From Pseudomonadota bacterium (GTDB lineage Bacteria; Myxococcota_A; UBA9160; SZUA-336), in NCBI GenBank assembly GCA_003247575.1, contig QJZC01000024.1, forward strand, positions 1 through 64,000: 64,000 nucleotides of DNA, read 5' to 3'. The stretch's first letter is position 1, and the number at the start of each line of letters is the position of its first letter. Shown one piece after another: positions 8,091 through 16,299 of the stretch. The notes beneath the pieces are model-generated. The model ran no database searches and was not told the origin of the DNA. It was given only the letters and a program-made list of their open reading frames with translations. Made by a program: the position numbers and the translations under genes.

Positions 8091-9271
8091 ACGCCGCAGA
8101 GTTGCGCGCCGCGCGGAGGGAGCTCGATTCCGAGCGGGTCGCGAGCGCACTCGCCGCGTGTCTCGAGGAATGGCGCGGCCCGGATTCGCACTGGGTGGAG
8201 CACTTGTGCGCAGGACAGAAGCTCTTCTCGCCGGCCAACCTGCGGCGCGGACTCGCCCTGGGGCTCGTAGGCTGGAACCACGGCGCGATCATCGACTGGC
8301 TGCACAGAGAGCGACCTCCAGAAGCCGCAGCTCCCGAGCTGACCGCTACCATCGTCGCGGGGTCGATTCCGACCAACGCGTTCGCTCTGGTCGCTGCCCC
8401 GCTGCTCGCGGGATCGGCCGTGTTCGCGCACGTGCCCAGCGAGGACCCCTACACGCTTCCCCTACTCCACGAGTCGTTGGCGGCCGTGGCCCCAGACGTG
8501 GGGCGAGCGCTGCAAGTGGGCGATGCGAGATCCGTCCTGGCGGAGTGCGACGCGATCGTGGCCGAAGGGCGCGATACAACCCTGCAGTCTATTCGCGCCC
8601 AGCTGCCGAGCAGCGTGCTCTTCGTGGGGTACGGGCACAAGCTGTCGCTCGCCGCGATCGGCGCCGATGCGGACCCAGAGGATGCAGCGCGTCGGGTCGC
8701 ACTCGACATCGCACTCTACGACGGCCGAGGCTGCCTATCGCCAGCGTACGTGTTGATCGAAGAGCGCGACCACGGACACGCGCAGAGATTCTGCGAGCTC
8801 TTGTCGCGAGAACTGGAGGAGCTCGAGCGCGCGATTCCGCGGGGATCGGTCTCGGATGCCGAGCACATGTTGCTGCGCGAGCTTCGCACTCGGTGGGTCC
8901 TCTCGGGTGTGCAGCAGCTGCTCCCGGCGGCTCGCGGCACCGACTGGGCGGTGGCGCTGCAAGCTTCGGGCGCACTGGCTCCCGCTCCGGGAATCCTGCG
9001 AAACGTTCCGGTAGTGCCCATCACCTCGGGCCAGCATCTCGAGCAGTGGGTGGCACAGCTCGCACCCGAGCTGTCGACCCTCGCGCACGCCGGCTGGCGC
9101 ACGCCCGAAAACGCACTCGCATCCATGGCGTTGCGTGCTGGGGGCTCACGCGTATGCGCGCTGGGCCACATGCAGCGTCCCCCGCTCGGCTGGCGGCACG
9201 ACGGCCGCGGCGCGATCGAGGTCTTGCTACGCTACCTCGACGTCGAATCGTCGAGCTCCGAGCTCGTGTGA
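8087..9271 (+). CDS. luxC: LuxC-like acyl reductase (aldehyde-forming)
   Basis: 394 residues of the LuxC acyl-CoA/acyl-protein reductase family, related to aldehyde dehydrogenases. The catalytic cysteine is C216 in DGRGCLSPAYVLIE. An N-terminal NADPH-binding half includes TIVAGSIPTNAF and FVGYGHKLSLAAIG. It is shorter than the roughly 480-residue LuxC of luminous vibrios, mostly at the N-terminus. Expected reaction: NADPH reduction of the acyl group passed from LuxE to a free aldehyde. The ATG overlaps the LuxE stop. The VOC gene follows after a 20-base gap. Confidence 0.87.
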   Translation: MNAAELRAARRELDSERVASALAACLEEWRGPDSHWVEHLCAGQKLFSPANLRRGLALGLVGWNHGAIIDWLHRERPPEAAAPELTATIVAGSIPTNAFALVAAPLLAGSAVFAHVPSEDPYTLPLLHESLAAVAPDVGRALQVGDARSVLAECDAIVAEGRDTTLQSIRAQLPSSVLFVGYGHKLSLAAIGADADPEDAARRVALDIALYDGRGCLSPAYVLIEERDHGHAQRFCELLSRELEELERAIPRGSVSDAEHMLLRELRTRWVLSGVQQLLPAARGTDWAVALQASGALAPAPGILRNVPVVPITSGQHLEQWVAQLAPELSTLAHAGWRTPENALASMALRAGGSRVCALGHMQRPPLGWRHDGRGAIEVLLRYLDVESSSSELV

Positions 9272-9291
9272 AGCGAATTCAGGAGGATGGA

Positions 9292-9756
9292 GTGGGACGA
9301 CCCAGTCAGCCGACCCAGACGAGGCCGGCCCGGATGACTCACGTAGCGGTACGGACCTCGGACATGAATGCGTCGATCGACTTCTATCGCCGCTTCGCTG
9401 GATTGATGATCGCGCACGAGCGCGAGGAAGCCGGCGTTCGCGTCACGTGGCTTGCCGAGCGCACCACGGCTCCCGACTTCGCAGTCGTCCTCCTCGAAAT
9501 GCCACATGCCCACGCGGCCGATCCCTGCCCAACCGACCACTTCGGATTCGACGTGGAGTCCCGCGCCGAGGTCGATCGCATCTCAGCCCTCGCCGACGCG
9601 GAGGGTTGCCTCAAGCTGTCGGCACGCGACCTCGGCCCGATCGTCGGGTATATCACCCTGGTACGCGATCCCTCGGGGAATACGTGCGAGTTCTCGTACG
9701 GGCAATCTCTCGCCGCTGCTTCGGCAACCGCTGCGCCGAGCGCGAAGCATGCGTAG
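9292..9756 (+). CDS. VOC (glyoxalase/dioxygenase fold) family protein
   Basis: 154 residues. The beta-alpha-beta-beta-beta repeats of the vicinal oxygen chelate superfamily are visible: MTHVAVRTSDMNASIDFYRR, DHFGFDVESRAEVDRI and DPSGNTCEFSYG, with candidate metal ligands His, His and Glu. The family covers lyases, isomerases, dioxygenases and resistance proteins, so no reaction is assigned. GTG at 9292 is chosen because AGGAGG (9281-9286) lies five bases upstream; an ATG at 9334 would remove 14 residues, and a GTG overlapping the luxC stop at 9268 would add eight. It is the last gene of the operon. Confidence 0.8.
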   Translation: MGRPSQPTQTRPARMTHVAVRTSDMNASIDFYRRFAGLMIAHEREEAGVRVTWLAERTTAPDFAVVLLEMPHAHAADPCPTDHFGFDVESRAEVDRISALADAEGCLKLSARDLGPIVGYITLVRDPSGNTCEFSYGQSLAAASATAAPSAKHA

Positions 9757-9761
9757 ACGAC

Positions 9762-9767
9762 TACAAT
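9762..9767 (+). promoter_or_regulatory. Candidate -10 element, leaderless type
   Basis: TACAAT ends six bases before the ATG at 9774. No good -35 hexamer and no Shine-Dalgarno are seen. Confidence 0.3.
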
Positions 9768-9773
9768 AGTCGC

Positions 9774-10199
9774 ATGCGTCTACTCACTCGCATCATCGTG
9801 GGGCTGATTCTCGTGCTCGTCGCCATCGTCGGGCTACAGATCATCGCGTCGGAGTCCGGGGAAGTCGTCGTCCTCACGTCTACGGACCCGAGTGGCGAAG
9901 CGAACAGTACCCGGATCTGGATCGCAGAACGCGGCAATCAGCTCTTCGTGCGCGGAACTGAACGCGCCGAGGGCTGGGCGGTCCGAGCCCTGAACAGCTC
10001 GAGCGGCATCCTCCTCACGCGCGGGGATCGCAGCCTGTCGCTCGTGGCGCAACGAGAATCCGATCCCTCCACGATCGCTGACGTCAACCGCACCTTTCGA
10101 GAGAAGTACGGTTGGCGAGATGCGCTGATCTCGTGGCTGATCGGAGATCCCGAGCGCAGAGCGGCGGTGGTGATTCGGCTGGACGCGGCGCGCCCCTGA
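9774..10199 (+). CDS. Membrane-anchored small protein, possible DUF2255-like fold
   Basis: 141 residues: an N-terminal transmembrane helix (residues 5-25), then a soluble domain with VVVLTSTDPSGEANSTRIWIAERGNQ split over the helix exit and NRTFREKYGWRDALISWLIG near the end. The soluble part resembles the short DUF2255/nitroreductase-like split-barrel proteins that bind flavin-type cofactors, but the match is by eye only. It lies 17 bases after the VOC gene with its own -10-like hexamer, so it may be a separate transcript or the end of the operon. Confidence 0.6.
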   Translation: MRLLTRIIVGLILVLVAIVGLQIIASESGEVVVLTSTDPSGEANSTRIWIAERGNQLFVRGTERAEGWAVRALNSSSGILLTRGDRSLSLVAQRESDPSTIADVNRTFREKYGWRDALISWLIGDPERRAAVVIRLDAARP

Positions 10200-10275
10200 C
10201 GGATTCGTCGCGGGCGGTCTCGTGTGCCCGGAGCCCTTGCAATCGCACGGACGACGCATCAACCTGCTCTCGACC

Positions 10276-11148
10276 ATGCGTTACGAAGGCCAGATCTACC
10301 GTCCGCCGAGCGAGGCGAACTCCTACATTCTCCAGGCCACGATCGGCTGCTCGTGGAACCACTGCACCTACTGCAACATGTACCGCAGCAAGCGCTTCCG
10401 AGTGCGCAACCTAACAGAGACCCTGGCGGACATCCGGATGATGGGTGAACGCCATGGGTCCCAGGTAGACAAGGTCTTCGTCGCCGACGGAGACGCGCTC
10501 GGGATGGACCTGGAGCACTGGCTTCCGATTCTGACCGCCTGCCGGAACGCCTTCCCGCGCCTTCGCCGGGTGAGCGCCTACGCCACCGCGATCAATGTTC
10601 GCGACAAGTCGCCCTCGGAGCTCGAGCAGCTCCGCAGTCTGGGGTTGAGCTTGCTCTACATGGGTCCGGAAACCGGCGATGACGTGACCTTCAAGCGGAT
10701 CGCGAAGGGAGCGGACTTCGCCGCACACGCGGAGGCCGCAGAACGCGCTCACGCCGCCGGCATCGCTCTATCGACGATCTTCTTGCTGGGTGCCGGGGGG
10801 ACCGAACGCAGTGCGGAGCATGCCGATGGCAGCGCGCAGCTCATCACGGCGATGGACCCGGAATATCTCTCCGTGCTCACCTTGACCTTGGTCCCCGGGA
10901 CCCCGATCGAGAAGCTTGCCAAGACGGGGCGCTTCGCGCTCCCACCCGTCGAGGGCATGCTCGACGAACTTCGGACGATCGTGAGACTCGCACGCCCGAC
11001 CCAGGCGATGTTCCGCACCAATCATGCCTCGAACTACCTGCCCCTCGCGGGGCAGCTGCCTGCGGACCGAGATCGGATCGTCTCGGTGCTCGACGATGCC
11101 CTGGGCGGACGTATCCCACTGCGTCCCGAGTGGGCGCGAGGGCTCTAG
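10276..11148 (+). CDS. Radical SAM protein with CX4CX2C cluster motif
   Basis: 290 residues. The [4Fe-4S] motif is GCSWNHCTYCNMY with C25, C30 and C33, that is CX4CX2C rather than the usual CX3CX2C. This variant marks a subgroup of B12-independent, Elp3/MiaB-related radical SAM enzymes of mostly unknown reaction. Downstream are VFVADGDALGM, MGPETGDDVTFKRIAKG and IFLLGAGG, typical of the SAM-binding barrel. The conserved region starts at YEGQIYRPPSEANSY, which favours the ATG at 10276. A GTG at 10222 would add 18 residues. It is followed after 82 bases by a CDP-alcohol phosphatidyltransferase; a link to lipid modification is only a guess. Confidence 0.82.
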   Translation: MRYEGQIYRPPSEANSYILQATIGCSWNHCTYCNMYRSKRFRVRNLTETLADIRMMGERHGSQVDKVFVADGDALGMDLEHWLPILTACRNAFPRLRRVSAYATAINVRDKSPSELEQLRSLGLSLLYMGPETGDDVTFKRIAKGADFAAHAEAAERAHAAGIALSTIFLLGAGGTERSAEHADGSAQLITAMDPEYLSVLTLTLVPGTPIEKLAKTGRFALPPVEGMLDELRTIVRLARPTQAMFRTNHASNYLPLAGQLPADRDRIVSVLDDALGGRIPLRPEWARGL

Positions 11149-11230
11149 CCCTGGAGTTCCCCAGACGCACGGACTTTCCGGACCCACCGCGCAGAGCGCC
11201 CGAGTCGCCCGAAGAGAAGTACGAGCGAAC

Positions 11231-11857
11231 ATGATCGACAACACCGCCCGTGCCCTACTTCCTGCAGTCACGAAGCCGCTGGTCGCGTTCTATCGTCGGC
11301 GCGGATGGACGCCGAACCAGATCACCTGGATCGGCCTGGGCATCGCAATCGGCGCCGCCGGCTGCGTGGCCTCGGGACACCCATGGCCAGCGATCGCACT
11401 CTGGTGGAGCTCTAGACTCGCCGATGGCACCGATGGAATCTACGCACGAGAAACGCGCCAAACCAGTGACTTCGGTGCCTATCTGGATATTTTGCTCGAT
11501 ATGTTGGCCTACTCGCTCATGATCGCGGGGTTCGCTCTCTGGCTCCCCGGACTGTCCGGATACTGGATCGCGGTGCTCTTGCTCTACGTTCTCTGCATTA
11601 CCAGCGCCCTCGCACTCGGGATGTTGCAGGAACGGCTCGGCCAACCCGCGCGGGACAACCGGGGACTGCGGCTCGGTGCGGGACTTGCCGAGGGCGGTGA
11701 GACCGGGATCGCGTACACCTCGTTCCTGCTGTTCCCAGGCTGGATCGAGCCGCTCTTGTGGCTGTGGATCGCGATGCTCGCGACGACGGTGGTCGCGCGC
11801 TCGCTACTGGCACGCGAGCTCCTGACCCCCCTGGACGCAAGCGAGCCGCAGCGATGA
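11231..11857 (+). CDS. CDP-alcohol phosphatidyltransferase family protein
   Basis: 208-residue integral membrane enzyme. The full family signature D-G-x2-A-R-x8-G-x3-D-x3-D is present (D68, G69, A72, R73, G82, D86, D90), so it should transfer a phosphoalcohol from a CDP-activated donor to an alcohol acceptor. About six membrane helices are visible. Head group and acceptor cannot be assigned. GAAGAGAAG lies about 11 bases before the ATG. A Glu/Gly-rich loop (LAEGGETGIAYTSFL) sits between helices 4 and 5. Confidence 0.87.
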   Translation: MIDNTARALLPAVTKPLVAFYRRRGWTPNQITWIGLGIAIGAAGCVASGHPWPAIALWWSSRLADGTDGIYARETRQTSDFGAYLDILLDMLAYSLMIAGFALWLPGLSGYWIAVLLLYVLCITSALALGMLQERLGQPARDNRGLRLGAGLAEGGETGIAYTSFLLFPGWIEPLLWLWIAMLATTVVARSLLARELLTPLDASEPQR

Positions 11858-11969
11858 AGTTGACGAGCGCGGCTCGGATCACGGATCATTCGAAGATCTA
11901 ACCACTGTTCCGCCGCGATCCGCCTCGAACCCGAGCTCACGATCCGGCGCACATCGAGGAGCCGAGCCC

Positions 11970-13445
11970 GTGGCGACACTTTCCGATCCCGTGGCCGAAA
12001 CCTCCCTGGGAAGCCTACGGGGAGATCTGGATGCAAGTCAGAGTGTCTGCGTCTTCCGCGGCATCCGCTACGGCGAGTCGCCCGCCAAGACGGGGCGCTT
12101 CCGCGCCCCGCAGCCAGCGGCTGGTTGGGAGGGGATCCGTGAGGCGCGCGAGTTCGGCGCGATCTGTCCACAGTCCGGCAAGGTAGGCTCCTACACGGTC
12201 GCGCGGAAACGCCTTCCCCAGAGTGAAGACTGTCTGTTCCTGAACGTCTGGACGCCCCACCTGGATGGGTCGCGCCCAGTGATGGTCTGGCTGCACGGGC
12301 GAGGCTATGCGCAGGGAGCTGGCTCCGAGCCACTCTACGACGGCGCCGCGCTCTCCAAGCGTGGAGACGTCGTCGTCGTCACCATCAATCATCGACTGAA
12401 CGTGTTCGGCTATCTGCATCTCGCGGAGCTCGGCGGCGATTCCTACGCGGGCTCGGGGCTGGCCGGCATGCTCGATGCGGAGCTCGCACTGCGCTGGGTG
12501 CGCGACCACATCTCGGCGTTCGGTGGCGATCCGGGAAACGTCACGATCTTCGGTGAGTCGGGCGGGGGCCTCAAGGTCAGCACCCTGCTCGCGATGCCGT
12601 CCGCACACGGCTTGTTCCATCGGGCGATCATCCAGAGCGGCCCTGGAATCCGCGCATTGAGCGCGCGGCGCGCGACCGAGCGGGCGCACAAACTGATCGA
12701 GCACCTCGCGCTCGACGACCTGGCGCAGCTGGACGAGGTTCCGGCCGATCAGCTGAGAGAGGCCGCCGAGAAGGTGAGCCCGCGCTGGGAGCCAGTCATG
12801 GACGACCATGTGCTGCCGCTACATCCCTTCGATCCTACACCCGCACCCACCGCGCTCGAGATCCCGATCATGATCGGGGCGACCCGAGACGAGACGGCAC
12901 TGTTCACTCTCGGGGACGCCAAGCGGGGCCGCTTGAGCGACACCGAACTGCGTGAAAGAGTACAACCGATGCTGGGCGACCGCACCGATGCGGCGATCGC
13001 CGCCTTCCGCGAGTCGCGCCCCGATGCGAGCCCTTGGGACCTCTTCATCGCGATCACGAGCCAGCGCTTCTTCTATGGCTCGGTGCTGCTCGCAGAACGC
13101 CAATCGGCCGCGACCGACACACCCATCTGGCTCTACGTCTTCGACTACGCGAAGGCGAGTCCGATCGGAGCCGCCCACGGCCTCGAGATCGCCTATGCAT
13201 TCGGCAATGCGGGCGCCGCGCGCCGCGGCGATCCGGAGGTCGCGCAGGTCGAGGCCGACATGTGCGGGGCTTGGGCCTCCTTCGCTCACCACGGCAATCC
13301 GAACCACGTGGGCATTCCGGAGTGGGCCCCCTACGACAGCAAGGCTCGGTCGACCATGCTCTTCGATGCTCCGAGCCACGTGGAGGCAGATCCGCGCCGA
13401 CTCGAACGGCTGGCCTTCGAGGGGCTGCAACTGGGCCGGAGCTGA
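11970..13445 (+). CDS. Type B carboxylesterase
   Basis: 491 residues of the carboxylesterase/lipase alpha-beta hydrolase family. MVWLHGRGYAQGAG forms the oxyanion-hole region, and the nucleophile elbow is FGESGGG with S197 (the usual family form is GESAGA). The catalytic His is probably in AAHGLEIAYAFGN near residue 408. EDCLFLNVWTP is the family signature. No signal peptide is seen, so it is probably cytoplasmic. The GTG at 11970 has GAGGAG eight bases upstream. It converges with the tandem GST_N gene. Substrate: carboxylic esters, otherwise unknown. Confidence 0.87.
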   Translation: MATLSDPVAETSLGSLRGDLDASQSVCVFRGIRYGESPAKTGRFRAPQPAAGWEGIREAREFGAICPQSGKVGSYTVARKRLPQSEDCLFLNVWTPHLDGSRPVMVWLHGRGYAQGAGSEPLYDGAALSKRGDVVVVTINHRLNVFGYLHLAELGGDSYAGSGLAGMLDAELALRWVRDHISAFGGDPGNVTIFGESGGGLKVSTLLAMPSAHGLFHRAIIQSGPGIRALSARRATERAHKLIEHLALDDLAQLDEVPADQLREAAEKVSPRWEPVMDDHVLPLHPFDPTPAPTALEIPIMIGATRDETALFTLGDAKRGRLSDTELRERVQPMLGDRTDAAIAAFRESRPDASPWDLFIAITSQRFFYGSVLLAERQSAATDTPIWLYVFDYAKASPIGAAHGLEIAYAFGNAGAARRGDPEVAQVEADMCGAWASFAHHGNPNHVGIPEWAPYDSKARSTMLFDAPSHVEADPRRLERLAFEGLQLGRS

Positions 13446-13499
13446 CACAGAGGCGCTCGTGACCTCGAACGCGCGCACCACCAGAGCGCGTACGCGAGC

Positions 13500-14195
13500 T
13501 CAGTCGATCGCGTACGTGGCCTCCAGGTAGGCGACGATGTCTCGCGACTCGAACATCGCGATGTCGGTATTGGGATCGAAGAGGTAGGGCACCTGCAACT
13601 TCCCGGATCGCTCGACGAAGTGCGAACGGCTCGGGCTTCCACTCGCCACGTTGTGCAACAGATATGGCAGCTCGAGGCTCGAGAGCACTTCGCGCACCAG
13701 CCTGCAATAGGGAGAGGCCTCGTACCCGTAGAGTTCGAGCGGACGCTTCGGCAGACGCGAGGCTCGATAGTAAGCACCGGTGCGCCCTCGGAACAGACCG
13801 GGAAGCGATGCGCCGAGGTTCGTCAAGGGCCCGAGTGACAGTGCGACCGGGCGACGCCCGTTTCCGTAGGTGTCGAACAGGTAGCGGATGATCGCGTCCG
13901 ACTCGTACATCTGGATGTTCGTGTTCGGATCGTCCAGATAGGGAAACTGATAGGTCCCACCGCGTAGCTTGACCTGCTCGCGAAAGTGGGGACCGCGCTT
14001 CGGACACGGATAGATCAGCACGTCCAGATCGAGATACGTCAGCGCCTCCCTCACCTTGCGGCAGAACGGACACCCTTCGAACTCGTAGAGATGCAACGGC
14101 TGCTTCGGTCGAGCACGGAGCGCTCCAACCCGCAATCCGACGGGACGCACCAAGGTCGCCGCAAACGATGCGGCTACATCGAGGACTCCCACCAC
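13500..14195 (-). CDS. Protein with two tandem GST N-terminal (thioredoxin-fold) domains
   Basis: 231 residues. Two copies of the same thioredoxin-like half: LYEFEGCPFCRKVREAL (from about residue 35) and LYGYEASPYCRLVREVL (from about residue 152). Each is followed by a PYLxDPNTxIxMxES strand-helix. The helical C-terminal domain of normal glutathione transferases is missing. The first copy keeps a CxxC pair; the second has only the last Cys. Glutaredoxin-like reduction or glutathione binding is plausible. It starts GTG GTG with AGGAG eight bases upstream. Confidence 0.8.
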   Translation of the reverse strand: MVGVLDVAASFAATLVRPVGLRVGALRARPKQPLHLYEFEGCPFCRKVREALTYLDLDVLIYPCPKRGPHFREQVKLRGGTYQFPYLDDPNTNIQMYESDAIIRYLFDTYGNGRRPVALSLGPLTNLGASLPGLFRGRTGAYYRASRLPKRPLELYGYEASPYCRLVREVLSSLELPYLLHNVASGSPSRSHFVERSGKLQVPYLFDPNTDIAMFESRDIVAYLEATYAID

Positions 14196-14241
14196 GATTC
14201 GTTCTCCTCACTCATCTTGGGACGCTGACGGCGCAACGGAT

Positions 14242-14256
14242 CTAGCAGCCCGCTAG
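14242..14256. repeat. Short inverted repeat after the XRE-cupin gene
   Basis: CTAGC, five-base loop, GCTAG, ten bases beyond the stop of the minus-strand regulator. It is weak and has no T-run; it may be a terminator remnant. Confidence 0.2.
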
Positions 14257-14265
14257 CCTCGGACC

Positions 14266-14925
14266 TTAGCCGCGGCTACGCCCAAAGGCGCGTTCGAGGT
14301 CCTGGCTGGTGGACTCGACCGAGCTCGCGACCGCGTGGGCAATGCAGGCCAACAGGCGAACGGGCGCCCCCTCGGTGGCGCGCAACGTGTGGTCGACGCT
14401 GGAGTCGAAGTAGATGGAGTCACCGGGTCCGAGGAGATAACGCTCCCCCGCGATCTCGGCCTCGAGCTGACCGTTCAGTACGAACAGGAATTCTTCGCCC
14501 GCGTGGCGCGAATGAGGTGCCTCCGCCGAGGCGACGGAGCTCGGTGCTGGTGGAATCTCGACAAGAAACGGCGACATGGTCTTATCGCTGAGGCCGTACG
14601 CCAGCGCCTGGTAGCGGTAGTTGAGCGACCTCGCTGCAGCGTTCTTGGGCTCGACGTCCCAACGCTCCTTGGCTCGAACCAGCTCGACACGGCGGGCAGA
14701 CGCCCCGCGTGCAAAGAAGCTGCCCATGTCCACCGAGAGCGCCGGAGCCAGTTGTGCGAGCTGGCCGATCGCAGGAGCTTCCTCGCCCTCTTCGAACGCC
14801 GTCAGAGCGCGGCAGTCGAGACCGCTGCGCTCAGCAAGCTGTTCTCGCGACCAACCTGCCTGCTCCCGGAGTGCGCGGATCCGCTCACCGAGATCCATTC
14901 GCAGCTGACGTTCTTCCTCACGCAT
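14266..14925 (-). CDS. XRE-family regulator with cupin domain
   Basis: 219 residues: an N-terminal Cro/CI helix-turn-helix (about 12-66, LGERIRALREQAGWSREQLAERSG) and a C-terminal cupin barrel (about 135-205: HAGEEFLFVLNGQLE, then LLGPGDSIYFDSSVDH). This is the PuuR-like architecture, where the cupin senses a small molecule. The chosen ATG overlaps the end of the E2 gene by eight bases, so it is the last gene of the 2-oxoacid dehydrogenase operon and probably regulates it in response to a branched-chain or keto-acid metabolite (inference). Confidence 0.85.
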   Translation of the reverse strand: MREEERQLRMDLGERIRALREQAGWSREQLAERSGLDCRALTAFEEGEEAPAIGQLAQLAPALSVDMGSFFARGASARRVELVRAKERWDVEPKNAAARSLNYRYQALAYGLSDKTMSPFLVEIPPAPSSVASAEAPHSRHAGEEFLFVLNGQLEAEIAGERYLLGPGDSIYFDSSVDHTLRATEGAPVRLLACIAHAVASSVESTSQDLERAFGRSRG

Positions 14926-16294
14926 GTCCCATGTCCCGGAGCAGTGATGCGGGAGCCTCGAGCAGGCGCCGCACCGCCTGAATGTACTGCGCCGCGACCA
15001 TCCCGTCTGCAATTCGATGGTCTACGCTCAGCGAGAGATTCATGACCTTGCGCTCCACGATCTCTCCCTCGACGCAGCGCGGCAAGCTGCGGATCGCATT
15101 GACCCCGAGAATCGCCACTTCGGGTGGGTTGAGGATCGGCGTCGAAATCACCCCACCCAGCTTACCGAGCGACGTGATCGTGAAGGTGCTCCCACGCAGT
15201 TCGCCGGGTCCGAGGGACCCGCCGCGCGCGCCCTCGGCCAGCCGTCGAATCTGCTGGGAAAGCGAGGGAACGTCGAGCTCGCCCGCATCGCGAATCACTG
15301 GAACCACGAGACCATGGTCCGTGGCTGCAGCGATCCCGAGGTGGATCTTGCCCTTCAGCACGATGTCACCCCGCGCGTCGTCGATGCTCGCGTTCAAGAT
15401 CGGAAAGTCCGCGAGCGCGAGCACGCACGCACGGGCGATGTACGCAAGCGGGGAAGCCCCTGCGGAGATCTGGTCCTGCTGGTCTGCGAGCAGCGCAGTC
15501 ATGTCGACCTCGTCGACATAGGTGAAGTGCGCCGCCGTTCGCCGCGACAAGCTCATGCGTTCGGAGATGGTTCGACGCAGTCCGCGCAGCGGTTGCCTCA
15601 CCCAGTCGTCCGGGTCCGGAGCCCGGGCCTCCGAGGGTGCCTCCGAGTGCACGCGCTCGAGCGGTGCCGCTTCGGGTTGCGGGGGCTCTACGCGACCGCT
15701 CGCGTAGGCTTCCACGTCCCGCCGCATGATGCGTCCCCGTGGGCCAGAGCCGCGCAGAGCGGCCAGGTCGACCCCCAGGCGTTTCGCGAGCTCGCGCACG
15801 GCCGGAACGGCCTGGATCGGCCGCACCCCCACCGCCGATGAAGATGGGGATCGGGATAGGGCAGGCTCGGGCGGGCGCCCGCGTGGTCGTGCGGGCATCG
15901 GAGGAGGTCGGTGCGCCGCCTCATCGCTCTCCGGCACCGACCTCGGACGCGCGTCGGCGGTTACGGGCGCGTTCGCGATGGCAGCGGGAGTCGAAGGCGC
16001 CGCTACAGGCGCGCTTGCGGGCTCACGTTTCCCCTCGGATACGGGCCCCGGAGCCGCTGCGCTGTCGTCGATCTCGATCAGCACATCGCCCACTTGCGCG
16101 GTCTCTCCGACCTCGAAGTGCAGCCGTACGATGGTCCCCGCCTTCGGCGAGGGAATCTCGATCTCGGCCTTGTCCGTGAGCAGCTCCACCAAGAGCTGAT
16201 CCTCGGCGACGTGATCCCCCTCGGCAACGTGCCACTCCAGGATCTCTGCCTCGACGACCCCTTCTCCTATGTCTGGCACTTTGAACGCGTACAT
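14918..16294 (-). CDS. bkdB: 2-oxoacid dehydrogenase E2, dihydrolipoyl acyltransferase
   Basis: 458 residues. One lipoyl domain (1-78) with K42 in LLTDKAEIEIPSP as the lipoylation site; an Ala/Pro-rich linker; a peripheral-subunit-binding domain (about 160-197, AVRELAKRLGVDLAAL); and the catalytic acyltransferase domain (about 225-458) ending with DHRIADG, where H426 and D430 are the active-site pair. It moves the acyl group from E1 through lipoate to CoA. It lies five bases after E1beta. There is no E3 (lipoamide dehydrogenase) gene in the operon, so E3 must be shared from elsewhere. Confidence 0.92.
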   Translation of the reverse strand: MYAFKVPDIGEGVVEAEILEWHVAEGDHVAEDQLLVELLTDKAEIEIPSPKAGTIVRLHFEVGETAQVGDVLIEIDDSAAAPGPVSEGKREPASAPVAAPSTPAAIANAPVTADARPRSVPESDEAAHRPPPMPARPRGRPPEPALSRSPSSSAVGVRPIQAVPAVRELAKRLGVDLAALRGSGPRGRIMRRDVEAYASGRVEPPQPEAAPLERVHSEAPSEARAPDPDDWVRQPLRGLRRTISERMSLSRRTAAHFTYVDEVDMTALLADQQDQISAGASPLAYIARACVLALADFPILNASIDDARGDIVLKGKIHLGIAAATDHGLVVPVIRDAGELDVPSLSQQIRRLAEGARGGSLGPGELRGSTFTITSLGKLGGVISTPILNPPEVAILGVNAIRSLPRCVEGEIVERKVMNLSLSVDHRIADGMVAAQYIQAVRRLLEAPASLLRDMGHA

Positions 16295-16299
16295 GGTCC

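Noticed and set aside
5087-9756. Bioluminescence operon
   Set aside because: LuxC and LuxE are present but there are no luxA, luxB, luxD or luxG genes in the window; the neighbours point to amine or aldehyde metabolism instead.
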